From assembly GCF_014502795.1 (NCBI RefSeq), contig NZ_JACVHF010000007.1, positions 1 to 64,000 on the forward strand: DNA of 64,000 nt, read 5' to 3'. The position numbers were made by a program, and so were the translations under genes. This stretch comes from Heliobacterium chlorum (GTDB taxonomy: Bacteria; Bacillota; Desulfitobacteriia; Heliobacteriales; Heliobacteriaceae). Below, one piece after another: positions 45,805 to 55,871 of this stretch. The notes below the pieces were generated by a model. It was not told the DNA's origin, searched no databases, and was given only the letters and a program-made list of their open reading frames with translations. How positions within the stretch are numbered: position 1 is the stretch's first letter; the number at the start of each line of letters is the position of its first letter.

Positions 45805-47259
45805 CTATTTATTCAGGGGCATCAGAACAACCTTAAAAGGCGCATAGGAATTCGGTGCGAGTCCAATGTGTAATGTGTGCGAATGTCTTCCTTTCTCCGG
45901 TAAGACATAGAACACGCTGCCATATCCCAGCGGACGGAGCTTTTCCGGGTGACTGTAGTAATCGAAGTAATTCGGATCGACGAGACGCACCGTTTTTACA
46001 TTCTCCGGGGCGAAATCGAGTCCGGCCGTGATAAATTGATTATACAGGTCAACGTAAGCGAGACCAGGACTGTTGAGAGCACTCCCTTGAATCGCGATCG
46101 CCGTGGGTCCCATAATATTAAGAGTAACTTCATACATGGCCCCGTAGGAACCATTGTTCTGTACCGGCAGCGGCTGAATTTGACCTTTGGAATTTTTGCT
46201 GCCGTACTCATCGGTCCCGCTCGTCAGGTCATTCTGAAACTTCGCCGGCTCAAATCCCGGCAGGGAAGGATCGACGTCTTGAGCGTCCAAGGCTGAGTTG
46301 AAGGTGAGCGTTTTTAGGCCATCCTTTTGGCTGTTGTAGGATAAGGTAAACTGGCGGGTGATTCCGTCGGTGATCAATCCCCGCATATGGAAGGCTTCTT
46401 CAGGAGCTTGATTAAGGATCGAGTTCGGTTTGTCATTAGCCTGATAGAAAGCATCCAGATCCTCCCCGATGGGGGCGACAAAACTGCGGATGCCTATGGC
46501 TTCACCTGCTCGGATATTGTCCAGGGTCAACAACTGTCCCGTGGCGTGGTCGCGGAAGACAAAATCTCCCATCATAATCGCCCATCCATGGATCCCCACT
46601 TTATCGTAAATCCATGATTTCTCACCGGGCTTAAGGCTGCTCCATAACTGTTCTTGGGGATTTTGCTTAAGGTAGTTGGCAAAAACCACGTTACCCAGTT
46701 GGGTTCCATAGTAAACGGGAATCGTTTCTCCCGGTTTCATGGGGGCCAGGTCATCCTCATAGATGCGTGTTCCGTCCAGTTTTCGACTGATCCCGTTGGC
46801 CAAGCGTTTATAGTAGACATCGACAACTCGTTGGGTGCGGTTGACGATGGCGACGCCCATCTGGGCCGGTACATTTCGAATATTTTTCCCACTGTAGTCG
46901 ATGAGTAGATTAAAGTGGGAGTACAGTAGCCGCACGTCGCCGCTTTTTGATAGACAGTTATCGACTCGCGTCATGATGCCCGGTTCCTTAACCATTTCCG
47001 GCACATTGCTGAAGAACATGGTCTGTCCGGGTACGATATCGAGTTTTTTTCCGGCACTTAACGATTCTGCTTTCGCAAACACTTCCGGCGGTACTTCATC
47101 GCCGATGCGCCAGCCTTCTCCGCTCAACGGATTCGGTGATTCGGCCACTCCTTCAAAGTTGCGATAGCCTAGGGCCAGGCCAAGACCGACGACTAAGACG
47201 CCTAGGCCAATGAGTAAGACTTTCATCGATTTTTTCCGACGTTTTCGAGGGATTGCCAC
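45805..47259 (-). CDS. unrecognised membrane-anchored extracytoplasmic protein (484 aa)
   Basis: I do not recognise this family. The protein begins with a basic stretch (PRKRRKKS) and one hydrophobic helix (about 14-33), giving an N-in anchor. About 450 extracellular residues with no cysteine-rich or repeat structure follow. Distinct segments are DYSGKNIRNVPAQMGVAIVN, MRGLITDGITRQF and a C-terminal HTLHIGLAPNSYAPFKVVL. Beta-rich alternation suggests a beta-sandwich. The GTG at 47259 is chosen for AAAAAGGAG. It is monocistronic. Confidence 0.8.
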   Translation of the reverse strand: MAIPRKRRKKSMKVLLIGLGVLVVGLGLALGYRNFEGVAESPNPLSGEGWRIGDEVPPEVFAKAESLSAGKKLDIVPGQTMFFSNVPEMVKEPGIMTRVDNCLSKSGDVRLLYSHFNLLIDYSGKNIRNVPAQMGVAIVNRTQRVVDVYYKRLANGISRKLDGTRIYEDDLAPMKPGETIPVYYGTQLGNVVFANYLKQNPQEQLWSSLKPGEKSWIYDKVGIHGWAIMMGDFVFRDHATGQLLTLDNIRAGEAIGIRSFVAPIGEDLDAFYQANDKPNSILNQAPEEAFHMRGLITDGITRQFTLSYNSQKDGLKTLTFNSALDAQDVDPSLPGFEPAKFQNDLTSGTDEYGSKNSKGQIQPLPVQNNGSYGAMYEVTLNIMGPTAIAIQGSALNSPGLAYVDLYNQFITAGLDFAPENVKTVRLVDPNYFDYYSHPEKLRPLGYGSVFYVLPEKGRHSHTLHIGLAPNSYAPFKVVLMPLNK

Positions 47260-47493
47260 TATATTGACTCCTTTTTGCATAAACTAATCTTTTTCTCTAT
47301 CTCTACTAAAGGAGAACTACTTTTCGTCTCTCAAAAATAGTAACGGATTTATGGGTGGTTTCCAATACATTTTTTCTGTTCATTTTCATCATTGGTAAAT
47401 TGTTCTTTTCTTTGGACTCAAAGATAATCCGGCTAGATATTTTGCTTTCACGCCCGTATTCGGTGACAACCAATGTATCCTAGAGAAAAAAAG
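47260..47493 (-). other. upstream region of the 484-aa gene
   Basis: This AT-rich stretch holds no gene. Reverse strand TTGGAA-17-TACTAT near 47330-47360 is a weak candidate promoter. Nothing else is evident before the rbs terminator. Confidence 0.4.
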
Positions 47494-47523
47494 GACCGTG
47501 AGCAACGCAATAGCTCACGGTCT
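47494..47523 (-). terminator. terminator of the rbs operon
   Basis: Reverse strand: GACCGTGAG / CTCACGGTC hairpin followed by CTTTTTTT. Confidence 0.92.
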
Positions 47524-47566
47524 AAAAATAATATTAAGCGATATGTGTAGATTCCTGTCAGAGATC

Positions 47567-48502
47567 CTATTCTTTCGTAACCAGTTTCAGGTCAACAGGA
47601 ATTTTGGCTTCCACTTTTTCTTTTTTCGCTACTTTTTCGGCTGTTTTCACACCGATCTCTCCGATGAGTTTCGGCTGTTGGGCCACGGTGGCGGCCATTT
47701 TTCCGTCTTGAACGGCTTTAACCGCATCGGCGCCGCCGTCAAAACCAACGACGATCACGTCTTTTTTGGCAGCTTGCAGCGCTTGGAGAGCGCCGAGAGC
47801 CATTTCATCGTTATGCGCGAAGACAGCTTGGACATCGGGCTGGCTCTGCAGGATGTTTTCCATAACGGTCATCCCTTTGGAGCGGTTAAAATCGGCCGGC
47901 TGTTTGGCGACAACTTTGATATCTTTTTGGGTGTCGATGACAGCATGGAAACCTTGGCCGCGATCGCGAGCTGCAGAGGTTCCGGCAATCCCTTCAAGTT
48001 CTACCGCTTTACCTTTGTTGTTCAGTTTTTTGGCGATGAATTCACCGGCCAGTTTGCCGCCGGCTACGTTATCAGAGGCGATATGAGAGACAACGGTACC
48101 ATCGCTGACACTGCGGTCAAGAGTGACAACCGGAATGTTGGCTTTGTTGGCGTCTTTGACAGCCGTGACCAAACCATCACTGTCTGTGGGGTTTAACAAG
48201 ATAATGTCGACTTTTTGCTGGATCAGGTCTTCCACCTGAGAGACTTGTTTCGAGGCGTTGTCTTGAGCGTCTACGACAACCAGCTTCGCTCCGATCTTGT
48301 CGGCATAGGCTTGGGCGCCGTCACGCATGTCGACGAAAAAGGGGTTGTTCAATGTGGACAAGGCGAGACCAACGGTCAGTTTCTTTTCGGCGTCGGCAGC
48401 CGGTTTTTGTTCTGCTTTCGGCGAACTTCCGCAACCAGTGACTACGCTGACCATGAACAGGGCCATGGCCACTAAGGCAGCTAATTTCCAGATACGTTTC
48501 AT
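47567..48502 (-). CDS. rbsB: D-ribose ABC transporter substrate-binding lipoprotein RbsB
   Basis: RbsB captures ribose outside the membrane for RbsAC. The 311-residue protein has a signal peptide with lipobox VVTGCGSS. The periplasmic-binding-protein type-1 fold shows [45 protein letters not shown] and [15 protein letters not shown]. It is last in the operon, separated from rbsC by about 170 bases, which may hold an extra signal for higher expression. Confidence 0.95.
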   Translation of the reverse strand: MKRIWKLAALVAMALFMVSVVTGCGSSPKAEQKPAADAEKKLTVGLALSTLNNPFFVDMRDGAQAYADKIGAKLVVVDAQDNASKQVSQVEDLIQQKVDIILLNPTDSDGLVTAVKDANKANIPVVTLDRSVSDGTVVSHIASDNVAGGKLAGEFIAKKLNNKGKAVELEGIAGTSAARDRGQGFHAVIDTQKDIKVVAKQPADFNRSKGMTVMENILQSQPDVQAVFAHNDEMALGALQALQAAKKDVIVVGFDGGADAVKAVQDGKMAATVAQQPKLIGEIGVKTAEKVAKKEKVEAKIPVDLKLVTKE

Positions 48503-48670
48503 TCCTGATTCCCTCCGCTAATTTTGTTTTTTGGATACTCAAGCTTGTTCACGATGATGTCAAGGCTTTTGCAGAGCAGGTTCTAGACTGTTCGAATAGG
48601 AATAGATCTTTGGGTCCCCATAGGGGGTCCTCTGTACCCCTGCTCTCCTATGTACCGTTACCGGTCCACC

Positions 48671-49612
48671 TCACCCCCTCGCCGCTTTTCGGCGGTCTAG
48701 TAGTACCGCGATCAAAATCACGATGCCTTTCACCGCTTGCTGATAAAAGGAAGAAACATTTAATATATTCAAGCCGTTGTCGAGTACCCCGATGATCAGG
48801 GCACCAACCAGGGTGCCAAGCACGCCGCCTGCCCCCCCGGAGAGGCTTGTCCCCCCCAAAACAACCGCCGCAATCGCGTCCAACTCATAGCCGGTACCTG
48901 CCGTCGGTTGCGCCGACATGAGACGCGATGTCAAGATAGCGCCAGCGAGTCCGGCCAGCAACCCGCTGATTCCATAAACCAGAACTTTGTAGAGGTTTGT
49001 TTTGATGCCGCTGAAGATGGCGGCATCTTCATTTCCCCCGATGGCAAAGACACGCCGGCCGATCGTCATCCGGGTTAGAATAAACCAGGCTAAGATGACT
49101 ACCGCAGCCATGATGATGACCGGGGTGGGAATGGGGCCTACATAGCCGCCGCCTAAGTTGCTAAAGGTCTCCTCAACGGCGCGAATCGGACGGCCTTCCG
49201 TATAAATCAGGGTAGCTCCCCGGAACAAGGTCATCGTACCCAAAGTAGCGATAAAGGGCGCTATTCCTCCATAAGCGATAAAGAGGCCATTGATCGTACC
49301 CGCCAGCAGACCGAGGACACATGCATAGATCACGACGACAAAGGGATTCATCCCCGCCGCTAGTGCGCCTGCGGCCAGTGCGCCGGAAAAAGCCAGGATC
49401 GATCCGACAGAAAGGTCAATTCCTCCTGTGAGAATGACAAAGGTCATCCCTACGGCCAATAAGGTGTTGATGGAAACCTGGCGAGCTACGTTCATCAAGT
49501 TTGACGGGGTGAAAAAGCGGTCCGACATGAGCGTTAAACCGATGCAAATCAAGATGAGGCCGATCAAAGGACCAATTTTATACCGCTGAATCCATATTTT
49601 CAGGTTCTTCAT
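48671..49612 (-). CDS. rbsC: ribose ABC transporter permease RbsC
   Basis: This is the membrane channel of the ribose importer. The 313 residues have about 8-10 helices and the family motifs LTGGIDLSVGSILAFSGALA and GGTSLSGGAGGVLGTLVGALIIGVL. Its ATG overlaps the rbsA stop by 4 bases. Confidence 0.95.
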   Translation of the reverse strand: MKNLKIWIQRYKIGPLIGLILICIGLTLMSDRFFTPSNLMNVARQVSINTLLAVGMTFVILTGGIDLSVGSILAFSGALAAGALAAGMNPFVVVIYACVLGLLAGTINGLFIAYGGIAPFIATLGTMTLFRGATLIYTEGRPIRAVEETFSNLGGGYVGPIPTPVIIMAAVVILAWFILTRMTIGRRVFAIGGNEDAAIFSGIKTNLYKVLVYGISGLLAGLAGAILTSRLMSAQPTAGTGYELDAIAAVVLGGTSLSGGAGGVLGTLVGALIIGVLDNGLNILNVSSFYQQAVKGIVILIAVLLDRRKAARG

Positions 49613-51108
49613 CGTACCCCTCCTGTCGCGCAGCGCATAAAGTTCTCTTCGGTGATCGTTTCCCTCGTGAAGTGACCGGTGATTTTGCCTTCGTACATGA
49701 CGTAGATACGGTCACTCATGCCCATGAGTTCAGGCAAATCTGACGATATGAGCAAGATGCCGATACCTCGTCCAGCCAGTTCATTGATGAGTTGGTATAT
49801 TTCTACCTTGGCCCCCACGTCGACACCGCGAGTCGGTTCGTCGAGAATAAGTAAACCCGGTTCTGTTTCGAGCCATTTACCGAAGACCACTTTCTGCTGG
49901 TTGCCGCCGCTTAGACTGCTTACGGGCTGGGTTACGGACGCCGTTTTGATCTTCAGACGCTGGACATGCTTGTCCACCATCTGCCGTTCTCGCCGCCGAT
50001 TGATAATCCCGAAACGGGAACGCTTTTCCAGCGTCGACAGGGCCAGGTTCTCGAGCACGCTTCCCATGAGGACAAGGCCTTCATCTTTTCGATCTTCCGA
50101 GACTAAGGCGATTCCATGGCCGATCGCTTCCTGAGGGTGTCGGAATCTGCCCCGATGGAGGTTCTTCTGGCCGAGGTTGAGCTTGATTTGACCTTTTACC
50201 GGATCGAGGCCGAATATGGCCCGGGCCAGTTCTGTCCGCCCGGCTCCCATCAGTCCCCCGATGCCCACCACTTCACCGGCGCGGACTTCAATGCTTACAT
50301 CGGCTAGCTTCTCGTTGCAGAAATTGTCTACCGCCAGGATCTGCTCTCCTAACGCTGCGGAGACCTTTGGAAAGCGGTCCTCTACTTGGCGCCCAACCAT
50401 GAGGGCCACGAGTTCATCCATATTCGTTTCGGCGATGGAACGGGAAGCGATGTATTCGCCATCCCTCAGCACCGTCACTTGGTGGCAGATCTGAAATAAC
50501 TCTTCCATGCGGTGTGAGATGTAGATGATCGAGACATCATGGTCGACTAAGTTGTTCATAATCGAGAAAAGCTTTTCTTTTTCAATCTCAGTTAAAGCGG
50601 CCGTCGGTTCGTCCATGATCAGCAGCTTTGCCTTTTTCGATAAGGCTTTGGCCACTTCCACCAGTTGCTTTTCGCCGACGCTTAATTCTTCGACCGGTGT
50701 CTTCGGATCAACTTTCAACCCAACCTGTTTCAAATAGCCCGTAGCTGCTTCCAGCAAAGACTTCCAGCGGATCTGTCCAAAACGGGTAAATGGCGCTTCG
50801 TTTCCTAAAAAAATGTTTTCCGCAACGCTCAATTGAGGAACGAGGTTAAACTCTTGGTGGATCATGACGATTCCCAGTTCTTCCGCTTTTCTAGGGCCAT
50901 CGATGGACACGGGCTGACCTTGATAGATGATCTCTCCGCTGTCCCTGCTGTATATGCCGGTCAAGATTTTCATCAGGGTCGATTTTCCGGCGCCGTTTTC
51001 TCCTAAAAGGGCGTGAATTTCCCTTTCTCCAACCTGAAAATTGACTTTCTTCAAAACTTTCGCACCGGGAAATTCCTTGCATATCCCTTGCATCTCCACT
51101 ACCGGCAT
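49609..51108 (-). CDS. rbsA: ribose ABC transporter ATP-binding protein RbsA (two NBDs)
   Basis: RbsA energises ribose import. The 499 residues contain two nucleotide-binding domains: the first with GENGAGKST, LSVGEKQLVEVAKAL and LLIMDEPTAAL, the second with a degenerate Walker A (GGLMGAGRTELA) and LSGGNQQKVVFGKWL. This asymmetry is normal for sugar importers of this class. The ATG at 51108 follows AAAGGAGGAAAACGTC. Confidence 0.95.
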   Translation of the reverse strand: MPVVEMQGICKEFPGAKVLKKVNFQVGEREIHALLGENGAGKSTLMKILTGIYSRDSGEIIYQGQPVSIDGPRKAEELGIVMIHQEFNLVPQLSVAENIFLGNEAPFTRFGQIRWKSLLEAATGYLKQVGLKVDPKTPVEELSVGEKQLVEVAKALSKKAKLLIMDEPTAALTEIEKEKLFSIMNNLVDHDVSIIYISHRMEELFQICHQVTVLRDGEYIASRSIAETNMDELVALMVGRQVEDRFPKVSAALGEQILAVDNFCNEKLADVSIEVRAGEVVGIGGLMGAGRTELARAIFGLDPVKGQIKLNLGQKNLHRGRFRHPQEAIGHGIALVSEDRKDEGLVLMGSVLENLALSTLEKRSRFGIINRRRERQMVDKHVQRLKIKTASVTQPVSSLSGGNQQKVVFGKWLETEPGLLILDEPTRGVDVGAKVEIYQLINELAGRGIGILLISSDLPELMGMSDRIYVMYEGKITGHFTRETITEENFMRCATGGVR

Positions 51109-51136
51109 GACGTTTTCCTCCTTTGGACGGTCGGTG

Positions 51137-51529
51137 CTAAAAAGCCACGCCGGCATACAAGAGGATGTTGGCGTAGGGGGTCCATTCCCCTGTCCGAACG
51201 ATGGCTCGAGCTTGACGACTGCGAACTTTCAATTGTTCATGGGATACGGCTTGAATCTCCACCGGCGCCAGTCGTTCCGTTATTTGCTCGACGAACTGGT
51301 GATTTCCTTGCAGTTCTTCTGCAACGATGGCTCTTTCCACCACCATTTCAGAAAGGATGGCATCCAGAACGGGCAAGAAGGGAGGCACACCTTCTGACAC
51401 GGCCAAATCGATACAAGCGACACCGGGAGGCACCGGCAGTCCGCTATCGGCTATGATGAGCAAATCGCCATGACCTAAGCTTGCGATCATTGCAGCCAGT
51501 TCTCGGTGCAACACACCTTGCTTTTTCAT
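51137..51529 (-). CDS. rbsD: D-ribose pyranase RbsD
   Basis: RbsD converts ribopyranose to ribofuranose before phosphorylation. The 130 residues start [22 protein letters not shown], with catalytic His and Asp in [17 protein letters not shown]. The TGA/ATG overlap with rbsK couples the two. Confidence 0.95.
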   Translation of the reverse strand: MKKQGVLHRELAAMIASLGHGDLLIIADSGLPVPPGVACIDLAVSEGVPPFLPVLDAILSEMVVERAIVAEELQGNHQFVEQITERLAPVEIQAVSHEQLKVRSRQARAIVRTGEWTPYANILLYAGVAF

Positions 51530-52428
51530 GAATGTTCCTCCAAAAATTCAAGTACTTCATTTCGCTGGGGCAGTGACGTTTGCGCGCCTGAACGGGTGAC
51601 AGATAGGGCCGCTGTCGCGCTGGCGAAACGTAACGCTTCCGAAATCGGTCTCCCCTCGGCAAGGGCAACGCTAAATCCGCCGACAAATGCGTCACCGGCA
51701 GCTGTGGTATCGACGGGCTTTACCTCGAAGGCGGGCAGCGAACGGGAACCTTCTTTGTCGATAAAGAGGAGCCCTTTATCCCCCAGCGTGACGATCAATG
51801 TTCCGTTGATCTTATGATAGAGCTTTTCAAAGCAATCTTCGGGCTCACCGCCGAGCAAAAGGGCTTCGTGCTCGTTCGGGACCAGGTAATCGATCTGGGA
51901 CAGCCATTCATCCGGAATAGACTGGGCTGGTGCCGGATTGAGAATCACCGGTTTTCCAAAGCGCTTTGCCAATTCAATGGCTTTTCCTACGGTCTCCAGC
52001 GGCACTTCCAGTTGGAGCACGACGACGTCACACCCGGCGAAGGCTTCCTGAGAAGCCTCCAAGTCAGCCGGGTCAAGCTTGTAGTTTGCGCCTGGGACGA
52101 CGACGATCTGGTTGTTGCCTGCACCGTCCACATTAATCAGTGCGACGCCGGTTGAATCATTGACTTCTTTTATGTAGGTCGTCTGTAAATGGTTGTTTTG
52201 GAAATACTGAAGCATTTCCCTGCCGTAGCTATCCTTGCCGACAGCCCCGATAAAGCTCACTTGCGCCCCAAGTCGCGACGCCGCCATGGCCTGGTTGGCG
52301 CCTTTGCCTCCTGGAACGGTGGTAAATCGACTTCCCATGACTGTCTCCCCTACATGGGGAATCCGCTCGGAATAGCAAACCAAGTCCGTATTGATGCTAC
52401 CGATGACGAGAACGTGAGGCGTTTTCAT
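51526..52428 (-). CDS. rbsK: ribokinase RbsK
   Basis: RbsK phosphorylates ribose to ribose-5-phosphate. The 300 residues have the PfkB-family start [27 protein letters not shown], and the catalytic [13 protein letters not shown] with Asp as base. The ATG at 52428 follows CCAGGAGGGCATGCG. The gene start overlaps the last 32 bases of rbsR. Confidence 0.95.
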   Translation of the reverse strand: MKTPHVLVIGSINTDLVCYSERIPHVGETVMGSRFTTVPGGKGANQAMAASRLGAQVSFIGAVGKDSYGREMLQYFQNNHLQTTYIKEVNDSTGVALINVDGAGNNQIVVVPGANYKLDPADLEASQEAFAGCDVVVLQLEVPLETVGKAIELAKRFGKPVILNPAPAQSIPDEWLSQIDYLVPNEHEALLLGGEPEDCFEKLYHKINGTLIVTLGDKGLLFIDKEGSRSLPAFEVKPVDTTAAGDAFVGGFSVALAEGRPISEALRFASATAALSVTRSGAQTSLPQRNEVLEFLEEHS

Positions 52429-53428
52429 CGCATGCCCTCCTGGTCGAGGATTTTCGGATTTCCAAAAGGGGTTCCAATTCAATATGCTGGAATTCGGGCT
52501 GATTCCGCTCAATCGAATCGAAAAGAAGCTGAATGGCCCTTTCCCCCATCCGGTATGTAGGTTGTACGACGGTGGTCAAGGGCGGGTAGACATACCGACT
52601 CATCGCGATTCCGTCATAGCCGACGACAGCGACATCACGAGGTACTCTGAAGGAAGCTTCCCGAAGCTGTTCCAAAGCACCGATAGCCATCAAATCATTG
52701 GCACAAAAAATTCCTTCTAACTGGGGGCTTCTGCGCAGTAATTCTGCAGCAGCCGCCTTTCCCGTGGTCATACGGTAATCTCCGCCCACCACCAGTTCCG
52801 GCAAAAAAGGAATCCCTGCTTCATCTAAAGCCTGTCGGTAACCTTGCATCCGCTGGCGAGCCGAAACAGATTGCTCTGGGCCGGAAATATGGCCGATGAT
52901 ACGGCAACCTTGAGCTAGGAGATGGCCTGTCGCAGCATAAGCGCCCTGGATGTTGTTTGAACTGATCGAATGCATGTCTAACGCAATGGTTCGATCAATC
53001 ACAACAATCGGCGGAAAAGTAGCAGCTATGGAAACTAGATAGGATTCACTCAGTTTTGTTCCTACCAGAATCACTCCATCGACGCACTGCTGCTGCAGCA
53101 CCGACAGGTAGACTTGTTCTTTTTCTTCGTCCCAGTCCGAATTACAAAGGATGATATTATATCCACGTTTGTGGGCCTCATCTTCTGCTCCGCGTACGAC
53201 TTCCGGGAAAAAGGGGTTCGTAATATCGGGAAGGATCAGTCCGATGGTTTTTGTCTTCCGTGTCACGAGGCTGCGAGCGATGCGATTTGGCTGATAGTTC
53301 AGAGAACGGATCGATGAGAGCACCCGTTCTTCTGTTGTCTTATCGACATAACCGCTTCCGTTGAGCACCCGGGAGACTGTCGATACAGAAACTCCTGCCA
53401 ACTTGGCGACATCTTTGATCGTGGCCAA
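52397..53428 (-). CDS. rbsR: LacI-family repressor of the ribose operon RbsR
   Basis: RbsR probably represses rbsRKDACB until ribose is present. The 343-residue protein has the LacI helix-turn-helix ATIKDVAKLAGVSVSTVSRVLNG followed by a type-1 periplasmic-binding-like sensor. A TTG at 53428 is preferred because GGGAGGGACCGGC precedes it and the length matches the family. The frame is open to 53509 without a good site. It is first in the operon, with a cre-like or RbsR-operator site just upstream. Confidence 0.9.
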   Translation of the reverse strand: MATIKDVAKLAGVSVSTVSRVLNGSGYVDKTTEERVLSSIRSLNYQPNRIARSLVTRKTKTIGLILPDITNPFFPEVVRGAEDEAHKRGYNIILCNSDWDEEKEQVYLSVLQQQCVDGVILVGTKLSESYLVSIAATFPPIVVIDRTIALDMHSISSNNIQGAYAATGHLLAQGCRIIGHISGPEQSVSARQRMQGYRQALDEAGIPFLPELVVGGDYRMTTGKAAAAELLRRSPQLEGIFCANDLMAIGALEQLREASFRVPRDVAVVGYDGIAMSRYVYPPLTTVVQPTYRMGERAIQLLFDSIERNQPEFQHIELEPLLEIRKSSTRRACDENASRSRHR

Positions 53429-53445
53429 AGCCGGTCCCTCCCGTG

Positions 53446-53459
53446 TGGTAACGTTTTCA
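53446..53459. promoter_or_regulatory. cre-like operator of the rbs operon
   Basis: Reverse strand TGAAAACGTTACCA fits the catabolite-response consensus TGNAANCGNWNNCA exactly. It lies 18 bases before the rbsR start. CcpA or RbsR itself could bind it. Confidence 0.6.
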
Positions 53460-53546
53460 TAGAGGTAAATTCGCGATGACTCGTCTTTTTCCTTCCGGAA
53501 TTTCGACAAATTGCAACAAAAATTTCAATCTCAAACATAAAAAGAA

Positions 53547-53579
53547 GGGCCTACACACGAAACTGTACTAGGCCCTTTT
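53547..53579. terminator. hairpin between rbsR and the selO upstream region
   Basis: AAGGGCCTA / TAGGCCCTT stem with T-runs on both sides, in the 53429-53859 gap. On the reverse strand it would precede rbsR. It may insulate the divergent units or attenuate rbs. Confidence 0.6.
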
Positions 53580-53723
53580 TTAATGGCTTTTATCCCTTTT
53601 GAAGAGTACTACGATGTTAAAACTTCAGCATGACGATAGGAAAAGTAACTTCATTGAACTGGGTAAAATGGTTCCGCCTAGCCCCAAATAAAGGAATTGA
53701 AAAGTGCTGCCCTATTTTTATGG

Positions 53724-53759
53724 CGAAACGTTTATTGCGTATACTACGATTAAAAACGA
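53724..53759 (+). promoter_or_regulatory. conserved upstream element, copy A (selO)
   Basis: A 35-base element shares the core CGTTTATTGCG-N-ATACTACG and a trailing AACG with the copy at 55814-55847. It contains GAAAC and CGAT 17 bases apart, an ECF-like arrangement. The rest of the selO upstream gap holds nothing recognised. Confidence 0.5.
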
Positions 53760-53859
53760 AAAAGCAACAGTGTCATCAAATGCAAATCAATGCAAAATAT
53801 TTCAGATCCAACGGAGTGTACGAATCAGATCATTATCGGTCTCAGCATAAGGAGATAAG

Positions 53860-55422
53860 ATGACAAAAGGGAAGTCTATACTCGGAACCGGATGGAACTT
53901 CGACAATAGCTATTCCCGCTTGCCAGAATCATTTTTTTCCATGATTAGCCCTACTCCTGTACGATCACCGACGTTAGTCATACTCAATGCTCCCCTGGCA
54001 GCTGAACTAGGTTTACCTGCCGAGGCACTGCAAAGCGAAGATGGGGTAGCAGTCTTTGCTGGCAACCGGGTTCCCGAAGAGGCTCTGCCTCTCGCTCAAG
54101 CTTATGCAGGCCATCAATTCGGACATTTTACGATGTTAGGGGACGGGCGGGCAATACTGCTGGGTGAGCAGATCACTCCCCTCGGCAAGCGCGTTGATCT
54201 TCAACTCAAGGGTTCAGGCGTAACCCCCTATTCTCGGCGAGGTGATGGTCGCGCAACTCTCGGACCGATGCTGCGTGAGTACATCATCAGTGAAGCGATG
54301 CATGCGCTCGGTATTGCGACCACCCGCAGCCTCGCCGTCGTGACAACGGGCGTGACAGTCCTCCGTGAAACCAAACTACCGGGTGCCGTTCTCACTCGCG
54401 TGGCGGCTAGTCATTTGCGCGTTGGTACTTTTCAGTACGTTTCCCATTGGGGTACCGTCGACGATCTCCGGGTCTTGGCGGATTATGCCCTCGATCGCCA
54501 TTTTCCCGACATCGAGACCGATGAGAACCGCTACCTTGCATTGCTTCAGGGAGTGATTCGTCGTCAGGCGGTGCTAATCGCCAAATGGCAATTGGTCGGT
54601 TTCATCCATGGGGTGATGAACACGGACAATATGACCATCAGTGGCGAAACGATTGATTATGGCCCTTGCGCCTTTATGGATACGTACGACCCGGCAACCG
54701 TTTTCAGTTCTATTGACGTCCATGGCCGGTATGCCTACGGTAACCAGCCATCTATCGCCGGGTGGAATCTTGCTCGTTTTGCCGAAACCCTTTTACCGCT
54801 GTTGCATGCGGACCCGAAGAAGGCTGTCAAAATGGCCCAGGATGCAGTCACAGATTTTGCCAAGCAGTATCGTGATCATTGGCTTGCGGGCATGAGAGCA
54901 AAACTGGGAATGTTTTCTGCAGAAACTCAAGATGAATCCCTTTTCGAAAGCCTGCTTTCGATAATGCAAAAGTATCGGGCCGACTATACCCATACTTTCC
55001 GAGCTTTAACTTTGGATAAGCCGGAGGATACCGTTCTCTTCGGAACCCCAGAATTTGCGCAGTGGCATGAGCTGTGGCGGGCGAGACTCGGCAGGCAGCA
55101 AGAATCGAGAGCATCTTCTCATCAGTTGATGCAAAAGAGCAACCCTGCTGTAATTCCGCGGAACCACCGGGTAGAAGAGGCATTGGAGGCCGCCGTGAAA
55201 GAAGAAAATTACTGCGTGATGGATCGCCTGGTTAATGTTCTCTCCAACCCCTACACTCTCTTACCTGAACAGCCAAGAATACGCCACCCCGCCGGAACCA
55301 GCGGCTATCCCTTATCGAACCTTTTGCGGGACCTAATAGGCAAGGCCGATCTGTTTTGGTTCAATCTGGTCAATTCTGCTGCAAAAAGTGAAGGAGGCTC
55401 GGTAAATCTATGTCGATTCTAG
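53860..55422 (+). CDS. selO: protein adenylyltransferase SelO (YdiU) with a 3' frameshift
   Basis: SelO is a pseudokinase-fold enzyme that transfers AMP to proteins and responds to redox stress. Conserved parts are [29 protein letters not shown] and [24 protein letters not shown] (metal-binding Asp). The family ends in TFCGT. Here the frame runs past that point to 55422, while the expected end ([19 protein letters not shown], stop at 55334-55336) is encoded in the +1 frame from about 55276. One extra C in CAGCCAAG (55273-55274) would explain it. AAGGAGATAAG precedes the ATG. Confidence 0.85.
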   Translation: MTKGKSILGTGWNFDNSYSRLPESFFSMISPTPVRSPTLVILNAPLAAELGLPAEALQSEDGVAVFAGNRVPEEALPLAQAYAGHQFGHFTMLGDGRAILLGEQITPLGKRVDLQLKGSGVTPYSRRGDGRATLGPMLREYIISEAMHALGIATTRSLAVVTTGVTVLRETKLPGAVLTRVAASHLRVGTFQYVSHWGTVDDLRVLADYALDRHFPDIETDENRYLALLQGVIRRQAVLIAKWQLVGFIHGVMNTDNMTISGETIDYGPCAFMDTYDPATVFSSIDVHGRYAYGNQPSIAGWNLARFAETLLPLLHADPKKAVKMAQDAVTDFAKQYRDHWLAGMRAKLGMFSAETQDESLFESLLSIMQKYRADYTHTFRALTLDKPEDTVLFGTPEFAQWHELWRARLGRQQESRASSHQLMQKSNPAVIPRNHRVEEALEAAVKEENYCVMDRLVNVLSNPYTLLPEQPRIRHPAGTSGYPLSNLLRDLIGKADLFWFNLVNSAAKSEGGSVNLCRF

Positions 55423-55769
55423 CTATACCTGTGGAAGGCGATCAGGTGTGCGACCATTTCGGTCATAGCAAGTCGTTTGCTTTTATTCGGTTGGAAGATG
55501 GAAAAATCGTGAATCAAGAAATCCTCCCGACTCCGACTATGCAAAACAGACACGAGGAATTCCCTCTGTGGTTTTCGTCGAAACAGGTTGATGCGGTCAT
55601 CGTCGTGCGTATCGGTGGCGGGGTCTATAAAACCCTCAAACAGAAGGGAATGGAAATATTTAAAACGAGTCCGGCAAGTTTTGAGGAGGCTGTGCAACAA
55701 TTCGTGCAGAATACACTCGATAAAGTCCAAGAAGATGAGCTTGTCTCCTGCGGTCATAAGCATCATTAA
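55410..55769 (+). CDS. dinitrogenase iron-molybdenum cofactor-type protein (NifX/NafY family)
   Basis: The 119-residue protein begins [23 protein letters not shown], the typical strand-loop of the PF02579 fold with the HFGxS motif, and has [16 protein letters not shown] in the second half. Family members bind Fe-S or Fe-Mo cofactor precursors, and many stand-alone ones have unknown roles. A His-rich tail (CGHKHH) could bind metal. AAGGAGGCTCGG lies before the ATG. It overlaps the frameshifted selO frame by 13 bases. Confidence 0.85.
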   Translation: MSILAIPVEGDQVCDHFGHSKSFAFIRLEDGKIVNQEILPTPTMQNRHEEFPLWFSSKQVDAVIVVRIGGGVYKTLKQKGMEIFKTSPASFEEAVQQFVQNTLDKVQEDELVSCGHKHH

Positions 55770-55813
55770 TAGAGCAAAAAGATACAGTTTGTACGCTTGC
55801 CTAAATCTAACGG

Positions 55814-55847
55814 GCGAACGTTTATTGCGAATACTACGTTTATAACG
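55814..55847 (+). promoter_or_regulatory. conserved upstream element, copy B (yyaL)
   Basis: This is near-identical to the element ahead of selO. GAAC and CGTT are 17 bases apart. It ends 25 bases before the yyaL start, the distance expected for a promoter. Confidence 0.5.
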
Positions 55848-55871
55848 TAATGAACTATGGAGGTTAGGCCT

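Noticed and set aside
47498-48196. Open frame opposite rbsB
   Set aside because: It is antisense to a complete rbsB with signal peptide and binding-fold motifs.
49609-51108. Degenerate second Walker A in RbsA as a damaged gene
   Set aside because: Sugar importers with two fused NBDs normally have one degenerate site.
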